This document shows positions 1 to 6,221 of a stretch of DNA of 10,464 nt, in pieces. The position numbers and the translations under genes are program-made. Position 1 is the stretch's first letter. The number at the start of each line of letters is the position of its first letter. The notes beneath the pieces were generated by a model. The model did no database searches, was not told the origin of the DNA, and saw nothing but the letters and a program-made list of their open reading frames with translations. Source of the stretch: a bacterium (GTDB lineage Bacteria; Patescibacteriota; Minisyncoccia; UBA6257; Colwellbacteraceae); NCBI GenBank assembly GCA_021811305.1, contig JAJZPD010000024.1:1-10464 (forward strand). Direction: 5' to 3'.

Positions 1-606
1 ATTCGAACTTTTGTTGATAAATTTGATATAGATACGGTGTTTGTGGAGCTGCCGGTGCGCTGGAACAAACGCCTGCGTTCATTAAAAAACGGAGACTCAA
101 AGCCATTGTATGAAGGACTAAAAAGGGAAGCTTGGGTATTAAACAGCGGGTTGATAGGGCAAGAGCATATTGAATTATTTAAGGATTTATTTAGTCGAGG
201 GAAGGAGGTTGTGGCTGTAATACATGAATCGAAAAATTGGAATGAAGGTGAACTTAAAACCGCTAGTAATATAAAGAAACGCATTAGGAAAAGGAAAAAA
301 TATTTATTGGTAGTGGGAAACCTGCACGCGAGAAACAACCATTTTCGTTATTGCGCTAATAAAGAGAGAAAAACATATACGCCTATAGGGTATTACCTAA
401 GGGGTATGGGTGGCTATATAAGAATTCGATACGGCCATGCTAAGGCTACAAATTTTGGATTGATTAAGTTGATTGACGAAGCGGCAGTTAAAGAGCTTGG
501 CGGACGTAAAAATATTGTTATTCCATCGAGGAGCAGGTTCTATGATTATGATTTTATCGTTTCCTCAAGCGGCCCAGTTACCGTGGTTAAGTTAACTGAT
601 AGGTGA
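1..606 (+). CDS. 5'-partial hypothetical protein with ChaN/Tiki/EreA-like motifs
   Basis: The frame is open from base 1, so the gene begins upstream of the window; 201 codons are visible and it ends with TGA at 604-606. A GTG at 37 could serve as a start, but in-frame coding (FDIDTVFVELP) continues upstream of it. Visible landmarks are the FVELP segment (a Glu after a beta strand), a following GKEVVAVIHE strand, a helix rich in Lys/Arg, then YLLVVGNLHARNN and YTPIGYYL. The order 'E-P strand ... R/K helix ... VVGN.HA ... PIGYYL' resembles the haem-uptake ChaN-like / TraB-Tiki / erythromycin-esterase-like superfamily, whose other conserved motif would lie in the missing N-terminus. Family membership is an inference from motif layout; substrate and reaction are unknown. 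The gene is AT-rich compared with those downstream of 1260. Confidence 0.5.
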   Translation: MRTFVDKFDIDTVFVELPVRWNKRLRSLKNGDSKPLYEGLKREAWVLNSGLIGQEHIELFKDLFSRGKEVVAVIHESKNWNEGELKTASNIKKRIRKRKKYLLVVGNLHARNNHFRYCANKERKTYTPIGYYLRGMGGYIRIRYGHAKATNFGLIKLIDEAAVKELGGRKNIVIPSRSRFYDYDFIVSSSGPVTVVKLTDR

Positions 607-631
607 ACCGCCACACTGCAATCGGTGCGGT
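607..631 (+). other. Stem-loop directly after the first gene
   Basis: ACCGC at 607-611 pairs with GCGGT at 627-631 and extends inward with one bulged base. It starts one base after the TGA stop. No T-run follows, so it is at best a weak terminator or a 3'-end hairpin. The rest of the 147-bp gap to 754 holds only a short inverted repeat (TAAGGA 715-720 / TCCTTA 728-733). Confidence 0.25.
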
Positions 632-753
632 AGTTCATTGACGCTCCAGAGTCGGCGCCATACCATAAAAACAAGATCAGAAGCCGAACAGTAAGTGGGG
701 TTTTGTGCCTTGGCTAAGGACGCCTCCTCCTTAATCCATAGTGGTTTATTTAT

Positions 754-1212
754 ATGAGTGAATTTAGGAAGCTAATGGAAAAATATTCTACCCCTTCGCT
801 GGTTAAGTCGTGGTTTGACGATCGCAAAAAGCCGACCGTTAAGCAGATAACCAGTATTTTCTACAAATCAGCCAGAGACTTTAAAAAGGGAAAGTTAAGC
901 TTGAGAGACTTCACCGACATATGTGTAGAATTATTTTTCAACGCTTATTTAGGGGACAGGAAAAAATTTCCAACTGGCATAACTATTTCAGGCCCGGATT
1001 ATCGAGAGGGATCTGTGGCGGTTGAAGTTCGGAGAAAAAATGGAGAGTTTGTCGCCACCAAGTCTGAACTTTCTCCTATAAAGCCAGACCTCAATCCAAA
1101 GGTAGTGCGGGCCCTAAGCGAATTTTCCGATCCGTCTGTAAATGGAGAAGCTAATAAGTATTGGCGGCTTAAAAAAAAGTTCTGGGACAAGTATTTGGGG
1201 TTTGTGAAGTAA
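754..1212 (+). CDS. Hypothetical protein, 152 aa
   Basis: I do not recognise this protein. It starts at ATG 754 and ends with TAA at 1210-1212. The N-terminal half (residues 1-70) is predicted by eye to be helical and Lys-rich, with the phrase LSLRDFTDICVELFFNAYLG. The middle (residues about 78-100) looks like two beta strands (ITISGPDYREGSVAVEVRRKNG), and the C-terminus is a basic helix ending KKFWDKYLGFVK. There are no membrane segments or signal peptide. No good Shine-Dalgarno precedes the ATG. Like the gene before it, it is AT-rich with AAA/ATA-heavy codon use, unlike the GC-richer genes beyond 1260, so the pair may be a laterally acquired or lineage-specific block. It converges on the pilin gene with a gap of 47 bp. 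Confidence 0.7.
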   Translation: MSEFRKLMEKYSTPSLVKSWFDDRKKPTVKQITSIFYKSARDFKKGKLSLRDFTDICVELFFNAYLGDRKKFPTGITISGPDYREGSVAVEVRRKNGEFVATKSELSPIKPDLNPKVVRALSEFSDPSVNGEANKYWRLKKKFWDKYLGFVK

Positions 1213-1243
1213 TAATTTAATTAAGCAAGCCGCGGTTAAATTA
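1213..1243. terminator. AT-rich hairpin between convergent genes
   Basis: TAATTTAA (1213-1220) and TTAAATTA (1236-1243) form a perfect 8-bp inverted repeat around a GC-rich 15-nt loop, located between the convergent 152-aa gene and the pilin gene. It could serve as a weak bidirectional terminator; there is no long T-run, so confidence is low. Confidence 0.3.
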
Positions 1244-1259
1244 ACGGATAACTGAGCGA

Positions 1260-2420
1260 TTATTGCTTCGTCACCTGGAACGAGGCGATGTCGGCGACGC
1301 CATTGCCGTTGCTGTAATTCAGGATGAACAACGGCCTGATAAACCTGGTATTGGCCTGCATCCGGCACGGCAAAGAAGGAGAAGGACACGAACCGCTGTC
1401 GCCGTTCGGCGATTTCCAGCCGCTGGTGTATCCGGTGTAGGTGGAAAAAGCAGAGCTTAACGGCAGAACTCCCCCGGCTCGCGCGTGATAGTGCTGGCTG
1501 CTGTAAGAGTTTAATCCCGCATAATTAACTAAAGTCACGCCGTCCTGTGCAACCCCGGCCCATCCGCAGTAAGCCGCCTTCGAGGAGGTTGTGGGCGATG
1601 TTGGATCGGTCACTTGGCGCAGAGCGCAAGAGACCTTGTAAACGGCTGTTGGATTAAATGGAATGTTTTCCTGCCAGACGTACCAGATGTACCCGCTGGC
1701 GCGTAAAAAGGTGTTTTCACTATCACTTCCCAGGCTTACGGTTCCGTTATTAGCATAAGGAAACCACCCTGCTAAGCCGCTGTTATTAGTGCTGGTGGTA
1801 AAATAAGCGAAATTAAAGCTCCAGGGTGCCACGGCAAGGTTGGTGCCAACTTCGTAGCGCGTGAAATCGTCCCCGCCATCCGCCGCCGAGTAGTTGTTGC
1901 CTCCGCCGACTGTGTTTTTCAACGCCTCCATCTTGGTATTGAGCTCCCACCCCGAGCCATCGGTGGAGTAGGAGTAATAACTCGTCGGATTGTTTTTAGG
2001 GTCGATCGGCAACACTGAGATGGGAGAGCGGAAAGTGAGCGAAGTGAGATCTGTTGGTAGCCAGCCGCCGCCGTCGATTTTTTGCAGCGTCGACGAGGAA
2101 GCGCAATGGTAACTCCAGCCGCTTGGCAGATTCGGCAGCGGATAGCTTGCACAGTTGGGATTCGCATCGGGCAGCGATAGATAGACTGTTTGCGGAGAGC
2201 CGAGGCTTGGGGGCATTGGGGAGTCGACTTGAAGCAAACCGAGCGTCAGCTTGAGTTTTCCTAAATCATCCAATCTGCCAGAATCTCGGGCTTGGGCTAA
2301 AAGTTCGGGAGGATTAATAACGTAAACCGTCGCCGCTCCGAGTGTTCCGATGATGGCGATGGCTATTAATAACTCGATTAAAGTGAAAGAACCTCTACCC
2401 AAGGGTTTAAGGCTGTCCAT
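1260..2420 (-). CDS. Type IV pilin-like protein with beta-rich C-terminal head
   Basis: A 386-aa protein with an 11-residue basic leader followed by the class III signal SFTLIELLIAIAIIG: predicted prepilin peptidase cut after Ser11, N-methylated Phe12, and Glu16 (mature E5). Residues 12-36 form the membrane/assembly helix. Residues about 45-200 are a scaffold shared with the pilin at 7290-8591, including a Cys pair (C90, C106), SGW, LPIDP and ADGGDD. Residues about 200-386 are a Gly/Ser/Tyr/Trp-rich beta-type head (IWYVWQENIPF, YKVSCALRQV, FIRPLFILNYSNG, final ADIASFQVTKQ) that resembles a galactose-binding or carbohydrate-binding beta-sandwich; that assignment is inference. The start follows AAGAAG by 5 nt, overlapping the stop of the upstream uracil-DNA glycosylase gene, so the two are co-transcribed. 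Expected to be exported and assembled in a pilus or pseudopilus, or held at the cell surface. Confidence 0.85.
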   Translation of the reverse strand: MDSLKPLGRGSFTLIELLIAIAIIGTLGAATVYVINPPELLAQARDSGRLDDLGKLKLTLGLLQVDSPMPPSLGSPQTVYLSLPDANPNCASYPLPNLPSGWSYHCASSSTLQKIDGGGWLPTDLTSLTFRSPISVLPIDPKNNPTSYYSYSTDGSGWELNTKMEALKNTVGGGNNYSAADGGDDFTRYEVGTNLAVAPWSFNFAYFTTSTNNSGLAGWFPYANNGTVSLGSDSENTFLRASGYIWYVWQENIPFNPTAVYKVSCALRQVTDPTSPTTSSKAAYCGWAGVAQDGVTLVNYAGLNSYSSQHYHARAGGVLPLSSAFSTYTGYTSGWKSPNGDSGSCPSPSLPCRMQANTRFIRPLFILNYSNGNGVADIASFQVTKQ

Positions 2421-2424
2421 TAAA

Positions 2425-2431
2425 TCTTCTT
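2425..2431 (-). promoter_or_regulatory. Ribosome binding site of the first pilin gene
   Basis: On the minus strand AAGAAGA lies 4-5 nt before the ATG at 2420 and overlaps the TAA stop of the UDG gene (2432-2430). This supports the chosen start and translational coupling within the UDG-pilin operon. Confidence 0.5.
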
Positions 2432-3089
2432 ATAGCAGCTGGATCTTTTCTTCCGGCTGCGCTCCTTTCTGATCGGTGTGAGAAAACAGCTTTTCTTTCT
2501 CAGCCTCTTTTTTGGTGGAGACTGAGGCGATTATCTTACTATAGTCGCGCAGAACAGCTGGGAGCTTGGCAAAATCGGCCGCCAGGTCGTTTGCGACCGT
2601 CGTCGAGCGCAAAGCAGCCGCGGGATGATAGAGAGGAAATATTATTTTCCCTTTCAAAACGAAGGCCTTGCCGCGGTCCTTGGAAATTTTGGTTTCTGGC
2701 AGGAAGTAGTTCATTGAAAATCGGCCGAGGGTGGCGATAATCTTCGGGTCTATTATCTCGATTTGCCTTTTTAAATAGGGAGCATAAGCGGCTATCTCTT
2801 CAGGCAGAGGGTCGCGGTTATTGGGCGGCCGCCGCTTGACGATGTTTGTTATATATACGTCCTTTCGCTCCCAGCCGACCGAGGCGATTAGCTTGTCCAA
2901 GAATTTGCCGGCCTGGCCGACGAAGGGGCGCCCCTGCTGGTCCTCGTGGTATCCCGGCGCTTCGCCGATAAACAGGACTTCGGCGTCGGAGGCGCCTTCT
3001 CCGAAAACCAATGTGGCTTCCAAAAGCGGCAGATTACCGTCGGAACGCGTCTCCTCTTCCAGCCTTTTTAACTCCTCAGACTTATTCAT
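2430..3089 (-). CDS. Family 4-like uracil-DNA glycosylase lacking Fe-S cysteines
   Basis: A 219-aa protein that should remove uracil from DNA and start base excision repair in the cytoplasm. Family 4 landmarks are in order: LVFGEG (28-32), GEAPGYHED (42-50, motif A), GRPFVGQAGKFLDKL (53-67), NIVKRRPPNNRDP (82-94), TLGRFSMNYFL (120-130) and HPAAAL (155-160, with the motif B His). Length fits the family apart from a Lys/Glu-rich tail from about residue 185. The odd point is that the protein contains no cysteine at all: family 4 enzymes normally have four Cys holding a 4Fe-4S cluster (two near the N-terminus, one in KCRPP, one in the following helix). Here the last two positions are Arg86 and Tyr102. 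It is the first gene of a two-gene operon with a pilin, a combination with no obvious functional link. A TATACT hexamer 7 nt before ATG suggests leaderless expression. Confidence 0.9.
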   Translation of the reverse strand: MNKSEELKRLEEETRSDGNLPLLEATLVFGEGASDAEVLFIGEAPGYHEDQQGRPFVGQAGKFLDKLIASVGWERKDVYITNIVKRRPPNNRDPLPEEIAAYAPYLKRQIEIIDPKIIATLGRFSMNYFLPETKISKDRGKAFVLKGKIIFPLYHPAAALRSTTVANDLAADFAKLPAVLRDYSKIIASVSTKKEAEKEKLFSHTDQKGAQPEEKIQLL

Positions 3090-3096
3090 TAAACAA

Positions 3097-3102
3097 AGTA
3101 TA
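3097..3102 (-). promoter_or_regulatory. -10 box of the UDG-pilin operon
   Basis: On the minus strand TATACT ends 7 nt before the ATG at 3089. No convincing -35 or Shine-Dalgarno is seen. A start site 6-7 nt after the -10 would fall at the start codon, giving a leaderless mRNA. Confidence 0.5.
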
Positions 3103-3128
3103 CAACAGCCAGCGCCCGGCGTTTAAGT

Positions 3129-3186
3129 GTCAAGGCTACGGATGATTCGAAACCCGCGTTACCGAATACCAGAGCGGAACCTTGAC
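3129..3186. other. Stem-loop closed by a perfect 7-bp stem
   Basis: GTCAAGG (3129-3135) and CCTTGAC (3180-3186) are perfect reverse complements separated by 44 nt. On the minus strand the inner part contains a T-arm-like GGGTTTCGAATC and a further ATTCG/CGAAT pairing. The 7-bp closing stem followed by A mimics a tRNA acceptor stem, but the inner part is too short for a tRNA. It lies between two divergent promoters; it could be a structured RNA, a tRNA relic or a palindromic repeat. Confidence 0.35.
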
Positions 3187-3205
3187 CTGGGACGAGGACA
3201 AATAA

Positions 3206-3238
3206 CCAAATCCCAAGTTCTAAATCCGAAATTCTAAA
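3206..3238 (-). repeat. GATTT-type interspersed repeat, copy 1
   Basis: Read on the minus strand this 33-nt segment (TTTAGAATTTCGG...GATTTGG) matches 26 of 33 bases of the segment at 8747-8779 on the plus strand without gaps. The pattern of GATTT/ATTT units separated by short spacers resembles AT-rich intergenic repeats I associate with CPR genomes; that association is from memory. Confidence 0.6.
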
Positions 3239-3244
3239 CAGCGT

Positions 3245-3256
3245 GTAAAAATTTAC
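3245..3256. promoter_or_regulatory. Small inverted repeat upstream of the Clp operon promoter
   Basis: GTAAA (3245-3249) and TTTAC (3252-3256) are separated by AA. It sits about 38 bp before the candidate -10 of the membrane protein-Clp operon and could be a regulator site. The evidence is only the symmetry. Confidence 0.2.
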
Positions 3257-3293
3257 CGCTTTCGCCGTAGTGCTTTTTGGCCGCATTTTGCTC

Positions 3294-3299
3294 TATACT
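3294..3299 (+). promoter_or_regulatory. -10 box of the membrane protein-Clp operon
   Basis: TATACT lies 6 nt before ATG 3306. There is no clear -35 hexamer and no Shine-Dalgarno, so the transcript would be leaderless if this is the promoter. It argues against the in-frame GTG at 3270, which would be upstream of the transcription start. Confidence 0.5.
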
Positions 3300-3305
3300 T
3301 GGGAT

Positions 3306-3647
3306 ATGCTTAGCTATTTGGCGCAGAGATTCTGGCAGGGACTGACCCGTTTTTTGCGGCATTGGTACCGGGACGGCTTCCGCCAGATCGCCAGCCGGAC
3401 CTTCGAGGTTTTGGCGAGCCTGGATCAGGTCTTTGCTTTGAAGGTTAATTTTCGCCTTTTTTTCACACCTTTGTACCAGGACCGCAGCATCATCGGATAT
3501 ATTCTTGGATTTTTTTTCCGCTTTTCCCGCGTACTGGTAGGCGGCATCCTTTACCTTATTATCTTGACAGCCGGAGCCGGGGTTTATCTAATCTGGGCGG
3601 CTCTGCCGGTTTTTATCTTGTATAAAATAATCGTCAACTTGCCATGA
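3306..3647 (+). CDS. Small membrane protein coupled to the Clp-type ATPase
   Basis: A 113-aa protein I cannot name. Residues 1-55 are amphipathic and aromatic/Arg-rich (RFWQGLTRFLRHWYRDGF, then LASLDQVFALKVNFRLFF), with the phrase FTPLYQDRSIIGY at 53-65. Residues about 62-110 are strongly hydrophobic, room for two membrane helices (about 74-92 and 94-109). ATG 3306 is preferred over the in-frame GTG at 3270 because a TATACT -10 box ends 6 nt before it. The stop overlaps the start of the ATPase gene as ATGA (3644-3647), so the two proteins are translationally coupled and probably work as a membrane complex. The partnership is inferred from the overlap and from both proteins being membrane proteins. 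It could be an anchor, adaptor or substrate-delivery subunit. Confidence 0.8.
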   Translation: MLSYLAQRFWQGLTRFLRHWYRDGFRQIASRTFEVLASLDQVFALKVNFRLFFTPLYQDRSIIGYILGFFFRFSRVLVGGILYLIILTAGAGVYLIWAALPVFILYKIIVNLP

Positions 3648-6157
3648 AGAAGGTACCGACAGAAATCTACTATAACGAGCCGCTCTTCAAATTGACCCAG
3701 CCAGAGAGAATGGCTGCCGAGATACTCGTTTCGATCTGGTCGGTGCTGTTTACGGTCACTGCCGTCATTCTGCTTCTTTCGACCTGGCCTTTGCTGCGTT
3801 GGATCGGCGCCCTGATGTTCTTGTTCGTTCTCGACGGAATAGTCCACTTGTGGAGCGGCAATGAAAGTTTGGGTAATATAGCGCGGAAAAGAAAGGCGAA
3901 CCTCGACGACTTTTTCACTCCTGCGGCGAGGCGCGTTCTGGTTTCGGCCTACGGCCGCGCGGCGACTTTCGGCGGCGATCCGCTGCTCTACGTGGGATTG
4001 GATTTGGTTTTGAACCCTGGCGTGCGCGAGGCGCTGTTAAGGATGGATGTCGAACCGAAAGAAATTGAAGCGAAGTTCAAGGAAAAAGTCAGTAAGAGCC
4101 TGACCGGAAAAAAGCTGGCTAGAAATGAGATTGCCCAGAAGATGACCGAATTGGCCGGCGCCGCCTCCAACCAAGCGCTTTCCTCGGCCCGCCTCTTTAT
4201 CGAGCCGGCTGATGTTTTTGCCGGGCTGCGCGACTTGCGCGGCGAATCCACCGACAGCATCTTCGATCTTTTCGAAATCGAATCCGGCGACCTGGAACGG
4301 GCGCTCATCTTCGGACGCTTTCGCCGCACCTTCGGTCCCCGTCGCCTGCCTTCGGCTCTGGGCGGCTTTCGCAGCGAACCGTTCGGCATCCGCCACCGCT
4401 ATATGAACCGCGCCTGGACCGCCCGCCCGACGCCGGTCCTGGACCGCTTTAGCGTTGATCTGACCGACCTGGCCCGTGCCGGGCGCGCCGGCTTCCTGAT
4501 AAACCACGAGGATGAGTACGACCGATTGCTGGATACTATTTCGCGGCCAAACCGGCCGAACGCAATTTTGGTCGGTGAGCCCGGAGTGGGAAAGGAGACG
4601 ATCGTCGGCCACCTGGCGTCGATGATCAGTCAGGACGAGGTGCCGGCGCCGCTTTTCGATAAACGGCTTGTTTCTCTGGATATGAGTGCCCTGATGTCCA
4701 ATGCCGACCAGGCCGAGCTGGAAGCCAGGGTGAAGGCCGTATTCTCCGAGATCTATGCCGCAGGCAATATTATTCTTTTCGTTCCCGACATTCACAACCT
4801 GACCAAGACCGCGGGCGGAAAAGGATTGAGCGCTTCGGATATTTTGATCCCTTATCTGACCTCGAATGATTTTCCGACGATTGCCACCACCTACCCGAAG
4901 GAATACAAGCAGTTTATCGAGCCGAACAACTCTTTTGCCGACGCTTTCCAGGTTATAAACGTGCGCGAGCTGGACCAAGACGAGGCGGAACGCGTTCTGG
5001 TTTACGACAGCCTGCTTTTGGAACAAAGCTACCGGATAAAAATTTCTTACGCCGCCATCAAGGCCGCGGTACAGGTAGCACACCGCTATTTCGGCGATAA
5101 AAAACTTCCCTCATCCGCCGACGACTTGTTAAAGGAGGCGCTGGCCGACGCTAGCCACCGGCAGAGCAAGATATTGAAAGCGGAGGATGTTATCGCCATC
5201 GCCGAGAGGCGGATCCATATTCCAATCCACCGCCCCGGGCAGGAAGAGGCGCAGACGCTCCTTAATCTCGAGCAAACCATTCACGAAAGATTAATCGACC
5301 AAGAACAGGCAGTGACAGCCGTCGCCCGCGCCCTGCGCGAGTACCGCAGCGGACTGAGCCGCAAAGGCGGGCCGATCGCCACCTTCCTATTTGTCGGGCC
5401 TACCGGCGTTGGTAAAACCGAATTGGCGAAAATACTGGCCTCGGTCCAGTTCGGCTCGGAGGATTCAATGGTGCGCTTCGATATGTCCGAGTACCAGGAT
5501 AAACAGAGCATCTACCGCTTCATCGGCTCACCCGACGGGTCGGTCTCCGGAGAATTGACCGACCGCATCATTGAGAGGCCGTACAGCCTGGTCTTACTGG
5601 ACGAGTTCGAAAAAGCCAATTCTGAGATTCTAAATATTTTTCTGCAGGTCTTCGACGACGGCCGGCTGACCGACAACATGGGGCGCGTGGCCGATTTTCA
5701 AAACACCATTATTATTGCCACCTCCAACGCCCACTCGGATATTATCAACAGTTCCCTTAATGCCGGCGAGAGCATGGAGGAGATTGCCGATTACCTGAAG
5801 CGGAAGCTGACCGATATTTTTCGCCCGGAGCTTTTAAACCGCTTTAGCGGGATAATAATTTTCAAATCGCTCTCCCCGAACGATTTGAAGTCGATTGCCA
5901 AATTACAGGTTAAAGAGCTGGCCGCCTCGCTCAAGGAAAGTCAGGATATCGAACTTGAGTGCGATGACCAGGCACTCGCGCTCCTGGTGGAGTTGGGGTA
6001 CGATCCGGCTTTCGGCGCCAGGCCGCTTAGGGGCGTCATCTCGGATAAATTAAAGAGCGTTTTGGCTGAAAAGATCTTAAGCGGCGATATCCAGAAGGGA
6101 GAAAAAATCACGATAATCGCCCAGGGCAAGGAGTTTTCTTTCGCGGCAGCGGAGTAA
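3644..6157 (+). CDS. Membrane-anchored Clp-type double AAA+ ATPase
   Basis: An 837-aa protein of the ClpA/B/C class. Two membrane helices (about 27-47 and 52-70) are followed by a Clp_N-like double repeat (about 88-225), AAA+ module 1 (about 285-530) and module 2 (about 545-830). There is no long coiled-coil M-domain. Module 2 looks active: GPTGVGKT (585-592), LLDEFEK (651-657), ATSN sensor 1 (692-695), LLNRF Arg finger (R733) and GARPLR sensor 2 (791-796). Module 1 looks degenerate: GEPGVGK is followed by Glu318 instead of Thr/Ser, the usual FIDEIH reads FVPDIH (379-384), and the usual LERRF Arg-finger segment reads FADAF (431-435). Both pore-loop tyrosines appear lost (SPDGSVSGELT at 629-639 where GYVGY is usual), and no IGL/IGF ClpP-docking loop is seen. 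The start overlaps the preceding membrane protein gene. The likely role is ATP-driven protein remodelling at the cytoplasmic face of the membrane; use of ClpP is doubtful. Confidence 0.92.
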   Translation: MKKVPTEIYYNEPLFKLTQPERMAAEILVSIWSVLFTVTAVILLLSTWPLLRWIGALMFLFVLDGIVHLWSGNESLGNIARKRKANLDDFFTPAARRVLVSAYGRAATFGGDPLLYVGLDLVLNPGVREALLRMDVEPKEIEAKFKEKVSKSLTGKKLARNEIAQKMTELAGAASNQALSSARLFIEPADVFAGLRDLRGESTDSIFDLFEIESGDLERALIFGRFRRTFGPRRLPSALGGFRSEPFGIRHRYMNRAWTARPTPVLDRFSVDLTDLARAGRAGFLINHEDEYDRLLDTISRPNRPNAILVGEPGVGKETIVGHLASMISQDEVPAPLFDKRLVSLDMSALMSNADQAELEARVKAVFSEIYAAGNIILFVPDIHNLTKTAGGKGLSASDILIPYLTSNDFPTIATTYPKEYKQFIEPNNSFADAFQVINVRELDQDEAERVLVYDSLLLEQSYRIKISYAAIKAAVQVAHRYFGDKKLPSSADDLLKEALADASHRQSKILKAEDVIAIAERRIHIPIHRPGQEEAQTLLNLEQTIHERLIDQEQAVTAVARALREYRSGLSRKGGPIATFLFVGPTGVGKTELAKILASVQFGSEDSMVRFDMSEYQDKQSIYRFIGSPDGSVSGELTDRIIERPYSLVLLDEFEKANSEILNIFLQVFDDGRLTDNMGRVADFQNTIIIATSNAHSDIINSSLNAGESMEEIADYLKRKLTDIFRPELLNRFSGIIIFKSLSPNDLKSIAKLQVKELAASLKESQDIELECDDQALALLVELGYDPAFGARPLRGVISDKLKSVLAEKILSGDIQKGEKITIIAQGKEFSFAAAE

Positions 6158-6158
6158 G

Positions 6159-6187
6159 TTTACAAATATTTGTCTTTGTAGTATTCC
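6159..6187 (+). promoter_or_regulatory. Candidate promoter with overlapping palindrome
   Basis: TTTACA (6159-6164) could be a -35 and TATTCC (6182-6187) a weak -10, with 17 bp between. A perfect 12-bp palindrome, ACAAATATTTGT (6162-6173), overlaps the -35, an arrangement typical of a repressor site. It lies just after the Clp stop codon and 35 bp before the next gene. There is no T-run terminator here, so read-through from the Clp operon is also possible. Confidence 0.3.
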
Positions 6188-6209
6188 ATAAAGACTGCCC
6201 TTTTGTGAG

Positions 6210-6215
6210 AGGAGG
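6210..6215 (+). promoter_or_regulatory. Strong Shine-Dalgarno site deciding a GTG start
   Basis: AGGAGG lies 6 nt before GTG 6222 and fixes that codon as the start of the 207-aa gene. It is the best Shine-Dalgarno in the window and contrasts with the SD-less genes nearby. Confidence 0.7.
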
Positions 6216-6221
6216 ATTGTT

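Noticed and set aside
3129..3186. A functional tRNA gene
   Set aside because: The 7-bp acceptor-like stem is there, but only 44 nt lie inside it and the T-arm-like part does not abut the acceptor strand, so no cloverleaf forms.
3270..3305. GTG at 3270 as start of the small membrane protein
   Set aside because: A TATACT -10 box at 3294-3299 would put the transcription start downstream of that codon; ATG 3306 fits better.
4037..5083. Long minus-strand open frame (348 codons) inside the Clp-type ATPase gene
   Set aside because: It runs antisense to a well-supported gene with clear AAA+ motifs, has no recognisable domain and reflects GC-rich codon structure of the other strand.
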